In this document: positions 1 to 8,501 of the stretch, in pieces
Layout: every line of letters starts with the position of its first letter
Position numbering within the stretch: position 1 is the stretch's first letter
Assembly (NCBI GenBank): GCA_965276785.1
Contig: OZ255629.1
Location: 4,092,001 to 4,156,000, forward strand
Source: LMUY01 sp965276785
GTDB lineage: Bacteria; Pseudomonadota; Alphaproteobacteria; Acetobacterales; Acetobacteraceae
DNA length: 64,000 nt
Direction of reading: 5' to 3'
Notes under the pieces: model-generated
Seen by the model: only the letters and a program-made list of their open reading frames with translations
What the model was told of the DNA's origin: nothing
The model's database searches: none
Position numbers and translations under genes: made by a program

Positions 1-188
1 CCGCCGACGATCAGCTTGAGGACGGTGCCCGCGGCAAGGTCGAACTCACCCAGAACTTCGGCGCCAGCGCCGCCATTGCCGCCGGACGCGGTGGCACCGC
101 CGGCCGCCCCAAACGCGACGATCCGGTAGGTGCCTGCGTGCTGGACCTGAAAGCTTTGCGTGCCGCCAGTGTAGCTGAAACTCCGCAT
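1..188 (-). CDS. Glycine-rich Hint-family protein, N-terminal part (runs off left edge)
   Basis: Reading leftward from an ATG at 188, preceded by an AAGG-type ribosome site, the frame stays open to the window edge. It encodes a glycine-rich head (YRIVAFGAAGG, GGNGGAGAEV, LKLIVGG) that matches, motif for motif, the start of the next gene upstream (VRIAAYGAAGG, GGAGAEVGG, LHIVVGG). It is therefore the third member of a tandem family. The Hint domain expected at its C terminus lies outside the window. It starts 35 nt after the stop of the preceding family member, so co-transcription is likely. Function unknown; probably secreted or cell-surface by analogy with its neighbours. Confidence 0.75.
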   Translation of the reverse strand, partial: MRSFSYTGGTQSFQVQHAGTYRIVAFGAAGGATASGGNGGAGAEVLGEFDLAAGTVLKLIVG

Positions 189-223
189 TCAGCCTTTCGG
201 ACAGGCGGCAGTCGGGCGGTGCG

Positions 224-1870
224 CTACGCCACCAACCGCAGCCCGGCCCGCTTGGCCGCTGGGTCTGCGGGGAGCGCGGCCTGGCAGCGCGGGTCCATCG
301 CCAGTTCGGCGCCATCGGCCGCGCGGCGGACCCGTAAGCTGGCCAGCAACTCGGGCCGCAGCCGCACCGGCGAGGTGAAGGTGAAGGCGCACCGGCCGCG
401 GCCGAACCCGGCCTGCGCCAGGTCTGCCCGCGGCTCGCACGCCGCCACGGTGCCGATCACCCGTCCGTCCAGCTCCACCTCCAGCAGCACCGGCAGGTCG
501 GGGTGGGCGGCGTCGTGCGCCCAGCCCTGCACCCGCCAGGCGCCGTCGATCCGGTCGACCGAGCCCGACAACGCGCCCGGTGCCACCGCCACGCGCGCCA
601 CTACGGGGCACAGCGCCGCCTCCAGCTTGGCACCGCGCTCGGGCCGCGGCGCGCACAGGGTAAACTCATCCGGCGCCGGGCCAGCCTCGGGGTAGAGCGC
701 CTCATACTCGGCGGCATTGTCGAACGCGGCGCGGGAGACTTGCGCGTCGGCATAGGTCTCGGCCCAGGCGCCCTCGGCGATCACGCAGTCATGCGCGGCC
801 AATTCGATGTGGACATAGTCAATGCGCTGTGGGCACCAGTCCTGCGTGACAGTGACGCCGTTGACCAGCAGGCGGGCGATCAGCAGCGTGCCGTCCACCA
901 GCACCGAGTGACCCGGCGAGACGTACAGGTCCCGCGCGGGCAGCCGTTCGCCGAGCGCGCCGGCGTGGATGCAGACCGGGGTGAGCGCCGGGTCGCCAGC
1001 GGGGTGGCTGTGGCGGCCGACCCAGCGCACCGGCTGAATGCCGCCGAAGCGCGTGACCACGGAGTCGCCGACCTGCAGCTCCTCCACCCGGACTTCGCCG
1101 GTGGGCGTCAGGATGCGGGTGCCGCGCAGGAAACATAGCGGCGTGAGGACCACCGAGCCCGCTGAGTTGTTGACCGCGGCTGTGCCGAACGTCGTGCCGC
1201 TCTGCACGCTGGAACCGTAGTAGGAACCGCCGCCGCCGCCGCCGGTGCCCTGTGCAACTCCACCGGTGCGGCCACTATAGTTGCCGCCAGATCCACCCCC
1301 CACGCCGCCGCCGCCGCCGCCGCCGGCAGAGCCGCCGCCGCCGCCGCCATAGCCACCGGCGTCTGAGGAGCCGGTGTAGGCTGCACCGCCTGCATAGCCA
1401 TTGTTAATGCCTTGACCGGCTGTTGCCGTGATGCCGCCGCTGCGGCCGCCTGTGCCGCCGGCGAAACCGCCGCCGCCGCCGGCATAGGCTCCGGTGCCGG
1501 GGGTGCCAGGATTGTCGCCATTCAGCACAGTCGTTACGGCACCGCCGCCGCCGCTGCCGGCTTCTCCGCCGCCGCCGCCGCCGCCCGCCACCAGCAACAG
1601 GGTGCCAGTCGTCATGTCCTTGACAAAGGTGCCGCCACCACCGCCGCCGCCTGAATGGGCACTGCCGTAGCCGCCGCCGACGCCGCCAACCACGATGTGG
1701 AGGACGTCGCCTCCAGCAAGCGTGAATTCACCCCCAACTTCCGCCCCGGCCCCGCCTGCCACTGCGCCGCCCGCGCTGAAGGCGGCGCCGCCCGCCGCGC
1801 CATACGCTGCGATGCGAACGTTCTCGGTCGTCGGGACGGTATAGGTGCCGCTGGTGGTGATCGTCGTCAT
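224..1870 (-). CDS. Glycine-rich protein with C-terminal Hint (Hint_2) domain
   Basis: 548 residues. Residues 1 to about 245 form a glycine-rich, low-complexity region with long poly-Gly runs. A Hint domain then starts at CFLRGTRI, where the Cys is the expected nucleophile for N-S acyl shift, and continues with TPTGEVRVEEL, the block SPGHSVLVDG with its conserved His, and TQDWCPQRIDY. About 130 further residues follow (VDRIDGAWRVQGWAHD onward), probably a small beta domain. Hint domains can cleave or self-process proteins, but most bacterial Hint_2 proteins are functionally unstudied. There is no classical signal peptide; export would have to be by another route. The Hint part is almost identical to that of the 1997-3370 gene, while the heads differ. 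Confidence 0.85.
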   Translation of the reverse strand: MTTITTSGTYTVPTTENVRIAAYGAAGGAAFSAGGAVAGGAGAEVGGEFTLAGGDVLHIVVGGVGGGYGSAHSGGGGGGGTFVKDMTTGTLLLVAGGGGGGGEAGSGGGGAVTTVLNGDNPGTPGTGAYAGGGGGFAGGTGGRSGGITATAGQGINNGYAGGAAYTGSSDAGGYGGGGGGSAGGGGGGGVGGGSGGNYSGRTGGVAQGTGGGGGGSYYGSSVQSGTTFGTAAVNNSAGSVVLTPLCFLRGTRILTPTGEVRVEELQVGDSVVTRFGGIQPVRWVGRHSHPAGDPALTPVCIHAGALGERLPARDLYVSPGHSVLVDGTLLIARLLVNGVTVTQDWCPQRIDYVHIELAAHDCVIAEGAWAETYADAQVSRAAFDNAAEYEALYPEAGPAPDEFTLCAPRPERGAKLEAALCPVVARVAVAPGALSGSVDRIDGAWRVQGWAHDAAHPDLPVLLEVELDGRVIGTVAACEPRADLAQAGFGRGRCAFTFTSPVRLRPELLASLRVRRAADGAELAMDPRCQAALPADPAAKRAGLRLVA

Positions 1871-1996
1871 GGCCGCTCCACGAGTCCAGAGGGCGAGCTT
1901 CGACGATATTGTCTCGCCGCCGTCATGTCTTAATCAGTGGTAAACTATCGAGTACCATGGTGCGTCAACCGAAAGTTTTGATCGTTTGCGGACGCT

Positions 1997-3370
1997 CTAA
2001 GCGGCAATCGTTGTTTTAATGATACTTTTACGACACTGCTGTGGCTCTCCCGCCACAACAGGCAGGTAGCCACTTCCGGCTTGGCCGGCCAGCACCTTTG
2101 CGGCATGCGCCAGGATCGGTTGCAGTGCCGCCTCCAGCTTGGCGCCGCGCTCCGGCCGCGGCGCGCACAGGGTAAACTCGTCCGGCGCCGGGCCGGCCTC
2201 GGGGTAGAGCGCCTCATACTCGGCGGCGTTGTCGAACGCAGCGCGGGAGACTTGCGCGTCGGCATAGGTCTCGGCCCAGGCGCCCTCGGCGATCACGCAG
2301 TCATGCGCGGCGAGTTCGATGTGAATGTAGTCGATGCGCTGTGGGCACCAGTCCTGTGTAACGGTGACACCGTTGACCAGCAGGCGAGCGATCAGCAACG
2401 TGCCGTCCACCAGCACCGAGTGACCCGGCGAGACGTACAGGTCCCGCGCGGGCAGCCGCTCGCCGAGTGCACCGGCGCGGATGCAGACCGGGGTGAGCAC
2501 CGGGTCGCCAGCGGGGTGGCTGTGGCGGCCGATCCAGCGCACCGGCTGGACGCCGCCGAAACGGGTGATCACAGGGTCGCCGATCTGCAGGTCCTCCACC
2601 CGGACCTCGCCGGTGGGGGTCAGGATGCGGGTGCCGCGCAGGAAGCAAAGCGGAGTGATGGTGACCGAGCCGTTGCCTCCGGCCACTGTGGTGAACGCCT
2701 CATGGCCGCTGCTGCTCCTGTCGAACGAGCCCCCGCCTTGGCCGCCATAACCGCTGCTGCCGTGGCCTGCGCCGCCATCGCCACCGCCCATGCCGCCGCC
2801 GCCGCCGCCGCCATAATACCCGCCGCCGCCGCCGCCGCCGTAGCCGCCGCTGCCGCCGCTATAGCCTGCGCCGCCATTGTACGAGCCGCCATTGCTGCTG
2901 GCAGCGACCCCATTGCTGCCCTGGGCACCGAAGCCGGCGCCTGCTCCGCCGGCATAACCGCCACCCCCACCACCGCCGTTGCTGCCGCCAATGTCACTGC
3001 TCCCTGTCGCGGTTTGCAGCCCGCTGCCGCCGACCTGGCCGGCCGGTCCGCCTCCCGCGCCGCCGCCGCCGCCAGCGACCAGCAGGGTCGTGGTGGTGCC
3101 GCCGACGGTCTCGAGCACGAAGCTGCCACCGCCGCCGCCACCTCCGTCTCCAGAGCTGGAAGTTTGGCCCGCTCCGCCAACGACAATCGTGATCGTGGCA
3201 CCCGGCGGAAGATGAAATGTGTCCGTCACCGACGCGCCCGCGCCGCCCGCCACCGTGTTGCCGTTACCTCCCGTGCCGCCGACCGCGGTAATGGTGTAGC
3301 TGCCGCCAGTGGTGACGGTGTAGGTCTGTTTCGGCGAGATGGTCGAATAACTGTAGGTAGTGCCGGACAT
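1997..3370 (-). CDS. Glycine-rich protein with Hint domain, shortened C terminus
   Basis: 457 residues from the ATG at 3370, chosen because GGAGGAAGG lies just upstream; the frame extends 23 codons further but without an initiation signal. The layout is a Gly/Ser-rich head of about 265 residues with several poly-Gly runs, then a Hint domain from CFLRGTRI with SPGHSVLVDG and DWCPQRIDY. It resembles the 224-1870 product almost residue for residue through LEAAL. After that point it ends in an unrelated tail of about 40 residues (AKVLAGQAGSG...IIKTTIAA), so it lacks the 130-residue C-terminal domain of its neighbour. Either a deletion removed that domain or the neighbour gained it. Function unknown. 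Confidence 0.82.
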   Translation of the reverse strand: MSGTTYSYSTISPKQTYTVTTGGSYTITAVGGTGGNGNTVAGGAGASVTDTFHLPPGATITIVVGGAGQTSSSGDGGGGGGGSFVLETVGGTTTTLLVAGGGGGAGGGPAGQVGGSGLQTATGSSDIGGSNGGGGGGGYAGGAGAGFGAQGSNGVAASSNGGSYNGGAGYSGGSGGYGGGGGGGYYGGGGGGGMGGGDGGAGHGSSGYGGQGGGSFDRSSSGHEAFTTVAGGNGSVTITPLCFLRGTRILTPTGEVRVEDLQIGDPVITRFGGVQPVRWIGRHSHPAGDPVLTPVCIRAGALGERLPARDLYVSPGHSVLVDGTLLIARLLVNGVTVTQDWCPQRIDYIHIELAAHDCVIAEGAWAETYADAQVSRAAFDNAAEYEALYPEAGPAPDEFTLCAPRPERGAKLEAALQPILAHAAKVLAGQAGSGYLPVVAGEPQQCRKSIIKTTIAA

Positions 3371-3501
3371 GCCTTCCTCCGCTCCGCGACGGCCGCCGCC
3401 GTGCTGGGTCGCGAATACGATAGCACTCCGGCAAAACAAAGCACGTCCTCACTCTGAGGCGTGACAATCCCCACCGTTCAGAACGTATGTCAGAAATCTA
3501 G

Positions 3502-3526
3502 GATGGGTCGCCCTCTGCAACCCATC
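3502..3526. repeat. GATGGGT hairpin, copy 1
   Basis: GATGGGTCGC and GCAACCCATC form a 10-bp stem with one mismatch around a 5-nt loop. It lies in the 208-bp gap between pmbA and the upstream end of the Hint gene. The same arm sequence forms a perfect 13-bp stem at 22802-22830. I see no T-run here, so a terminator role is doubtful. The rest of the 3371-3578 gap holds no recognisable gene. Confidence 0.5.
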
Positions 3527-3578
3527 GGCGGGGGCGGGCACTTGGGTGCGCAGGGCCACTAGCAGCGCACCACAGGCC

Positions 3579-4892
3579 CTACGCGCCCGCCATCGTCATG
3601 CCCTCAACCCGCAGCGTCGGCGAGTCCACCGCGCGGCGGAAGCGCAAGTCGTTTGCCGGAGTGAGATGCAGGAACATGTCCCGCAGATTGCTGGCGATGG
3701 TAATTTCCGCCACCGGCTCGGCCAAGGCCCCGTCCCGGATCATGAACCCGGCGGCACCGCGGCTGTAGTCGCCAGTCAACCCGTTCACCCCCATGCCGAG
3801 CAACTCGGTGACGTAGAGACCGAGCCGGATGTCCGCCATTAGCTCGGCGGGCGTGTGTCGTCCCGGTGCCAGAAAAGCATTGCTGATGCCGGGGCTGCCG
3901 CCGTTGCTGTGGCCGTTGGTCTTGCGCCCCAACTGGCGCGCGCTGCGGCTGTCGAGCAGCCAGGCGCCCAACACGCCATCCTCGATCAGCAGGCTGTTGG
4001 CAGTCGGCACGCCCTCGCTGTCGAACGGTTTGGAGCGGAGGCCGCGTAGCCGCCGGGGTTCGTCGTGAATGGTGATGCCAGCGGCAAACACCCGCTCGCC
4101 CAGCCGGTCCTTCAGGAAGCTGGTGCCACGCGCCACCGCCGCGCCGCTGATGGCGCTGGAGAAATGCCCGATCAGGCTGCCGGCTACCCGCGGGTCGAAC
4201 ACCACCGGCAGCTTTGCGGTAGCGGGGCGAACGGGATTGAGCCGCGCCAAAGTGCGGTCGGCAGCGCTGCGACCGATCGCCGCTGGGTCATCCAGGTCGG
4301 CCAGGAAGGTGGTAGAGTGCCCATCGTAATCTCGTTGCATCCCCGTCCCGGCGCCGGCGAGCGCGGTGGCGCTGACAGAGTGGCTGGTGCGGGCGTAGCC
4401 GCCGGTGAACCCGGCGCTGGTGGCGAGCAGGAACTCGAACCGGCCATAGCTCGCCTCACCGCCCTCGGAATTGGTAATGCCAGCCACTGCCAACGCCGCC
4501 TCTTCCGCAGCCGCCGCTCTGGCGGTCAGCGCCTCGACGCCCACCTCGGTTGGGTCGGCCAACTCCAATGGCGCCGCGTCCACGGAACTGGCTTCGTCGG
4601 CCAGCCCGCCATACGGATCCTCGGGTACGACTTTCGCCATCGCCACCGCTCGCTCCGCCAAGCCGGCGAAGCCGCTGGCCGCCAGTTCAGTGGTGGAGAC
4701 GGAGGCGCTCCGCTTGCCGACGTACACCGTCAATTCGAGGCCGCGACGCTCCGAACGTTCGAGTTGCTCGTTACGGCCGAGCCGGCGCGAGACCGAAACG
4801 GAAGTTGAGCCGGAGACCGCAGCCTCCGCGCTGTCGGCGCCCGCAGCCCGCGCCCGCTCGAGCAGGGCGGTGAGAAGGTCGAGCTGGCTCAT
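3579..4892 (-). CDS. pmbA: TldD/PmbA (TldE) family metalloprotease subunit
   Basis: 437 residues over the full length of the PmbA/TldE family. The N-terminal part (LLERARAAGADSAEAAVSGS, VSVSRRLGRNEQLERSE) and the C-terminal NGGSPGISNAF and GVNGLTGDYSRGAAGFMI segments are typical. In the TldD/TldE heterodimer, which degrades unfolded peptides and matures microcin-like and RiPP peptides, TldD carries the zinc site; this protein lacks HExxxH, as expected for TldE. Its ATG overlaps the stop of the upstream M16 peptidase gene by 4 nt, so the two are translationally coupled. No tldD lies in the window. Cytoplasmic. Confidence 0.92.
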   Translation of the reverse strand: MSQLDLLTALLERARAAGADSAEAAVSGSTSVSVSRRLGRNEQLERSERRGLELTVYVGKRSASVSTTELAASGFAGLAERAVAMAKVVPEDPYGGLADEASSVDAAPLELADPTEVGVEALTARAAAAEEAALAVAGITNSEGGEASYGRFEFLLATSAGFTGGYARTSHSVSATALAGAGTGMQRDYDGHSTTFLADLDDPAAIGRSAADRTLARLNPVRPATAKLPVVFDPRVAGSLIGHFSSAISGAAVARGTSFLKDRLGERVFAAGITIHDEPRRLRGLRSKPFDSEGVPTANSLLIEDGVLGAWLLDSRSARQLGRKTNGHSNGGSPGISNAFLAPGRHTPAELMADIRLGLYVTELLGMGVNGLTGDYSRGAAGFMIRDGALAEPVAEITIASNLRDMFLHLTPANDLRFRRAVDSPTLRVEGMTMAGA

Positions 4893-6148
4893 GCTGCCAG
4901 CCGGTCCGCAATGTCCACCAGGTGTGGCACGTGCTCGGCCGGACCCATCGCGGCCAGCGTCGGGCGGCCGCGGAAAATGCGGCTGGCGGCCCGCCGCACG
5001 TCGGCCAGGCCCACCGCTTCAATCTTGGCCACCGTCTCGGCCACCGGGATAATCCGGCCATGCACCTGAATTTGCCGGGCCAATTGCTCGCAGCGGCTGC
5101 CGGTCGATTCGAGCGACATCAACAGCCCGGCCTTCACCTGGGCGCGGGCGCGGCGCAGCTCCTCCTCGCCGACATCGAGCTGCACCCGGCGCAGCTCCTC
5201 CAGCGTCACCGGCACCAGCTCGCGTGCCTCGTCCTCGCCGGTTCCCGCATAGATGCCGAACAGCCCGCCATCCAGCGCCGGGGCGGTGAAGGAGTAAATC
5301 GAATACACCAGCCCGCGCCGCTCGCGGATTTCTTGAAATAGTCGGGATGACATGCCGCCGCCCAGCAGAGTGGACAGCAGCATCGACGGATAGAAATCAG
5401 GGTCGGCATAGGCCATGGCCGGGAAGCCCAGCACAATATGCACCTGGTCCAAGTCCCGTTGCTCGCGGAACTCGCCGCCGCCATAGAGTGCCGTGGCTGC
5501 CTTGGGTGCTTCTGCACCCGGCAGGTCGGCGAAGTGTTCGGTTGCCAACGCGACCACCCGCTCATGAGTCAGCGCGCCCGCCGCCGCCACCACGATGTTG
5601 CCGGCGGCGTAGTGGCGATGCATGTAGCCGGTCAGCACACCGCGGCCCATGGCTTTGATGCCCGCCTCGCGGCCCAGAGTGGGGCGGCCCATTGCCTGGT
5701 CCGGGTAGGCGGTTTCCTGGAAATGGTCGAACACGATGTCGTCCGGCGTGTCGTTCGCCTGGCCGATCTCCTGCAGGATCACGCCCCGCTCCCGCTCCAG
5801 CTCTTCGGGCGCAAAGCTGCTATGGGTCAGGATATCGCCAATGATGTCGGCGCCGAGCGCCAGGTCCTCCTTCAGCAGCTTCACGTAGTAGGCGGTCTGC
5901 TCGCGGGCGGTGTAGGCGTTGATATGGCCGCCGACATCCTCCACCGCCTCCGCGATGGCCGCGGCACTCCGCCGCTCTGTGCCCTTGAACGCCATGTGCT
6001 CCAAGAAATGACTGGCACCGCACTCCGCCTCGGTCTCGTTGCGGGTGCCGGCCGCGACATAGGCGCCGAGCGAAACGGTCTCAACCCGGTCCATCTGCTC
6101 CGTTACCACGGTGAGGCCGGAGGGCAGGCGGGTGAGGTTGATGCTCAT
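4889..6148 (-). CDS. M16 family zinc peptidase (processing-peptidase beta-like)
   Basis: 419 residues, the usual size for bacterial homologues of the mitochondrial processing peptidase beta subunit. The inverted zinc motif HFLEH is at residues 47-51 within CGASHFLEHMAFKGT, and the second-half signature GGGMSSRLFQEIRERRGLVYSI is intact, so it should be an active peptidase. It sits between thrC and pmbA with 4-nt overlaps on both sides, a coupled operon. ThrC followed by this peptidase is a common alphaproteobacterial order. Substrates in bacteria are not well established. Confidence 0.93.
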   Translation of the reverse strand: MSINLTRLPSGLTVVTEQMDRVETVSLGAYVAAGTRNETEAECGASHFLEHMAFKGTERRSAAAIAEAVEDVGGHINAYTAREQTAYYVKLLKEDLALGADIIGDILTHSSFAPEELERERGVILQEIGQANDTPDDIVFDHFQETAYPDQAMGRPTLGREAGIKAMGRGVLTGYMHRHYAAGNIVVAAAGALTHERVVALATEHFADLPGAEAPKAATALYGGGEFREQRDLDQVHIVLGFPAMAYADPDFYPSMLLSTLLGGGMSSRLFQEIRERRGLVYSIYSFTAPALDGGLFGIYAGTGEDEARELVPVTLEELRRVQLDVGEEELRRARAQVKAGLLMSLESTGSRCEQLARQIQVHGRIIPVAETVAKIEAVGLADVRRAASRIFRGRPTLAAMGPAEHVPHLVDIADRLAA

Positions 6149-7545
6149 GCAGCGTTCCTGTGCGCGAAAGCCCGGACTTGCGCCTCGACCGCGTCGAGAC
6201 TGTTGGGGGCGGTGGTGAAGTGTTCCGGCCGTTCATATAGGTCGGCAAGCCCCTTGGGCAGGGGCGGCCGGCGCCCGGTGGCCCGCTCCATGGCATCCGG
6301 GAATTTGGCCGGGTGCGCGGTCGCCGCCGCGATGGTGGGCACGTGCGGGCATGGCAAGGCTCGCGCGGCCGCAATGCCGATGGCGCTATGCGGGTCGGCC
6401 GCGTAGCCGCATTCGGTGTGCAAGCGGCGGATTTCCGCCACCGTGCCCGCGTCGTCCAGCCGGAAGCCGTGCATCAGCGTTCGCGCGCGGTCCCAGGCCG
6501 CCTGCGACACCGGCATGCGCCCAGTGGTGCGGAAGGCGGCCATGGTGGTGGCGGTGGCCGCTGGGTCACGCTCGAGCAGCTCAAACAGCAGGCGCTCGAA
6601 GTTGGACGAAATCTGAATGTCCATTGAGGGCGACAGGCTCGGCTCCACCGCAGCGATCCGCATGTCGTTGTTGGCGAGAAAGCGGGCGAGAATGTCGTTG
6701 CGGTTGCTCGCCACCAGCAGACGGGCGATCGGCAGCCCGATGCGGCGCGCGGCCCACGCGGCCAGCACATTGCCGAAATTGCCGGTGGGGACGCTAAACG
6801 CCACCTCCCGCTCGGGCGCGCCCAGGGCCAAGGCGGCAAACACGTAGTACGGGATTTGAGCCACAATCCGCGCCCAGTTGATCGAGTTCACCGCCGACAG
6901 CCGCAGCGCCTGGCGGAACGGCGCGTCGGCAAACATGGCTTTGACCAGGTCCTGGCAGTCGTCGAACGTGCCGTCCACGGCGATGTTAAGCACATTGGCC
7001 GCTTGCACCGTAGTCATCTGCCGGCGCTGCACCTCGCTGGTGCGGCCGCGCGGATGCAGCATGGCGACGTCCAACGCGTGGCGGCCGCGGAACGCCTCGA
7101 TCGCGGCCGAGCCGGTGTCCCCGCTGGTGGCGCCCACGATGGTGACGCGCTCGCCGTGTTCGGCCAACACGTGGTCGAACAGGCGGCCGAGCACCTGCAT
7201 CGCCACGTCCTTGAATGCCAAGGTGGGGCCGTGGAACAGTTCGAGCGCCCAGAGATTGGCGTCCAATTGCACCAACGGCACGACGGCGGGATGGGCGAAC
7301 CCGGCATAGGCGTGTCGGCAGATCGACTGCAGCGTCGCGAATGACACCGCCTCGCCGATGAACGGTTGCATGATCCGGGCGGCGAGTTCGGCATAGGGCA
7401 AGCCGCGAAATGCGCGCAGGTCGGAGGCGGAGAGGCGGGGCCAACTTTCAGGCACGAACAACCCGCCATCCTCCGCCAACCCGGCGAGCAGAACGCCAGA
7501 GAAGTCGCGGGGAGGGGCCTGGCCGCGGGTTGAAAGGTAGCGCAT
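6145..7545 (-). CDS. thrC: Threonine synthase
   Basis: Pyridoxal-phosphate enzyme converting O-phosphohomoserine to threonine, the last step of the pathway. The start at 7545 gives MRYLSTRG, the usual N terminus of this family; a GTG six codons upstream (7563) is possible, but neither has a clear ribosome site. The PLP-lysine motif HGPTLAFKDVAMQ (Lys near residue 111) and the phosphate-binding stretch GATSGDTGSAA are present. About 466 residues, full length. It is the first gene of the thrC-M16-pmbA run; the stop overlaps the next start by 4 nt. The 115-bp gap to the divergent lipoprotein gene should hold its promoter. Confidence 0.95.
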   Translation of the reverse strand: MRYLSTRGQAPPRDFSGVLLAGLAEDGGLFVPESWPRLSASDLRAFRGLPYAELAARIMQPFIGEAVSFATLQSICRHAYAGFAHPAVVPLVQLDANLWALELFHGPTLAFKDVAMQVLGRLFDHVLAEHGERVTIVGATSGDTGSAAIEAFRGRHALDVAMLHPRGRTSEVQRRQMTTVQAANVLNIAVDGTFDDCQDLVKAMFADAPFRQALRLSAVNSINWARIVAQIPYYVFAALALGAPEREVAFSVPTGNFGNVLAAWAARRIGLPIARLLVASNRNDILARFLANNDMRIAAVEPSLSPSMDIQISSNFERLLFELLERDPAATATTMAAFRTTGRMPVSQAAWDRARTLMHGFRLDDAGTVAEIRRLHTECGYAADPHSAIGIAAARALPCPHVPTIAAATAHPAKFPDAMERATGRRPPLPKGLADLYERPEHFTTAPNSLDAVEAQVRAFAHRNAA

Positions 7546-7660
7546 CACGTTATAGTAGCTCACGACTTTAGGCGGCGCGAGGGCACCGACACACCCGGTC
7601 TTGCACTTGCAACGCGTTCACCAACCAGGGCGGTTGCGGCCGCCTGCCTGGAGGCAAGGC

Positions 7661-8284
7661 ATGTTGCGAAGCTTGAGTATAATAGCCAGCCTGTTATCGG
7701 CTGGGTGTGCCTTGCAGACAGAGCACATCAACTTGACCTATCGCTCCGCGGCACCTGCCCAGCCGCTACAAGACGCCGCTGGTAAACTTGTAAGCGTTAC
7801 TGCGCGCGAGGGGCGCACAGGCGACCCTCAAATCGTCAGCGTTAAAAAGAACAGCTATGGAATGGAACTCGGCGATTTGGTCGCCAATCAGCCAGTCTTG
7901 CCGCTGGTGCAAAATGCGGTCAGCACGGAGCTTGCTGCGCGCGGATTTGTCCTGGCACCCGGCGGCGCGGACGTTCAGCTCGAACTCGAGCACTTCTTTG
8001 CCGATTACAAAAACGGCTTCTTTACCGTGTCAAACGCCGCCAACATCAGCTTTCTGGCGCAGGTTCGAACTCCGACGGGCCCAGTGCTCTACACTCGCGT
8101 GATTAACGCGACGGCGCGTCCAGACGGGTCGATCCTCGGGACGCCATCCCTCGCCCGTGAAAGCTTGGATGCAGCGTTGCAACAAGGTGTGTCGACGTTA
8201 ATAGAAGACCCGGCGTTCCTGACGGCGTTGGAGCAGGCGAGCGCCAGCCCACACACAGCCTCCGTTACAATCAACGGCAGTTAG
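7661..8284 (+). CDS. YajG-family lipoprotein
   Basis: 207 residues from ATG 7661, chosen because GGAGGCAAGG precedes it and it gives a proper lipoprotein signal: MLRSLSIIASLLSAGC, with the lipobox Cys near residue 16. The mature part (VSVTAREGRTGDPQIVSVKKN, ELAARGFVLAPGGADVQLELEHFFADY) resembles E. coli YajG, an outer-membrane-associated lipoprotein of unknown role. It is divergent from thrC. Its codon use is less GC-rich than that of the neighbours. Family assignment rests on motif resemblance only. Confidence 0.75.
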   Translation: MLRSLSIIASLLSAGCALQTEHINLTYRSAAPAQPLQDAAGKLVSVTAREGRTGDPQIVSVKKNSYGMELGDLVANQPVLPLVQNAVSTELAARGFVLAPGGADVQLELEHFFADYKNGFFTVSNAANISFLAQVRTPTGPVLYTRVINATARPDGSILGTPSLARESLDAALQQGVSTLIEDPAFLTALEQASASPHTASVTINGS

Positions 8285-8433
8285 CTGTCTCCCGAAAGCG
8301 GATCCTTGCGTCCGCCAACGCCGGCGACATCGGGACCATGCTTGTGACGCCGGCGCGTGGTTATGACGTTCCATACCGCAAACGCGATAAGTGCGATGAT
8401 TGTGATGGCGGGGAGAAGGAAGAGTGGATGCAT
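8281..8433 (-). CDS. Small single-pass membrane protein, 50 aa
   Basis: Translation of the minus strand from ATG 8433 gives a 50-residue protein: a hydrophobic segment (LFLLPAITIIALIAFAVW), then a positive stop-transfer cluster TTRRRHKH and a polar tail ending GDS. GGAG lies 9 nt upstream of the ATG. An in-frame ATG at 8448 would add five residues but has a poorer site. The TAA overlaps the TAG of the convergent lipoprotein gene. It lies 68 nt downstream of the M32 peptidase gene on the same strand. One membrane span with a cytoplasmic positive tail is typical of small regulatory membrane proteins; no function can be named. Confidence 0.55.
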   Translation of the reverse strand: MHPLFLLPAITIIALIAFAVWNVITTRRRHKHGPDVAGVGGRKDPLSGDS

Positions 8434-8501
8434 GCGGACGGGCTCCATTTATCCACACCAAGCGTCGCCTGGCTAACTTAGTTGCGGCTTAGTTCCCGCA
8501 A

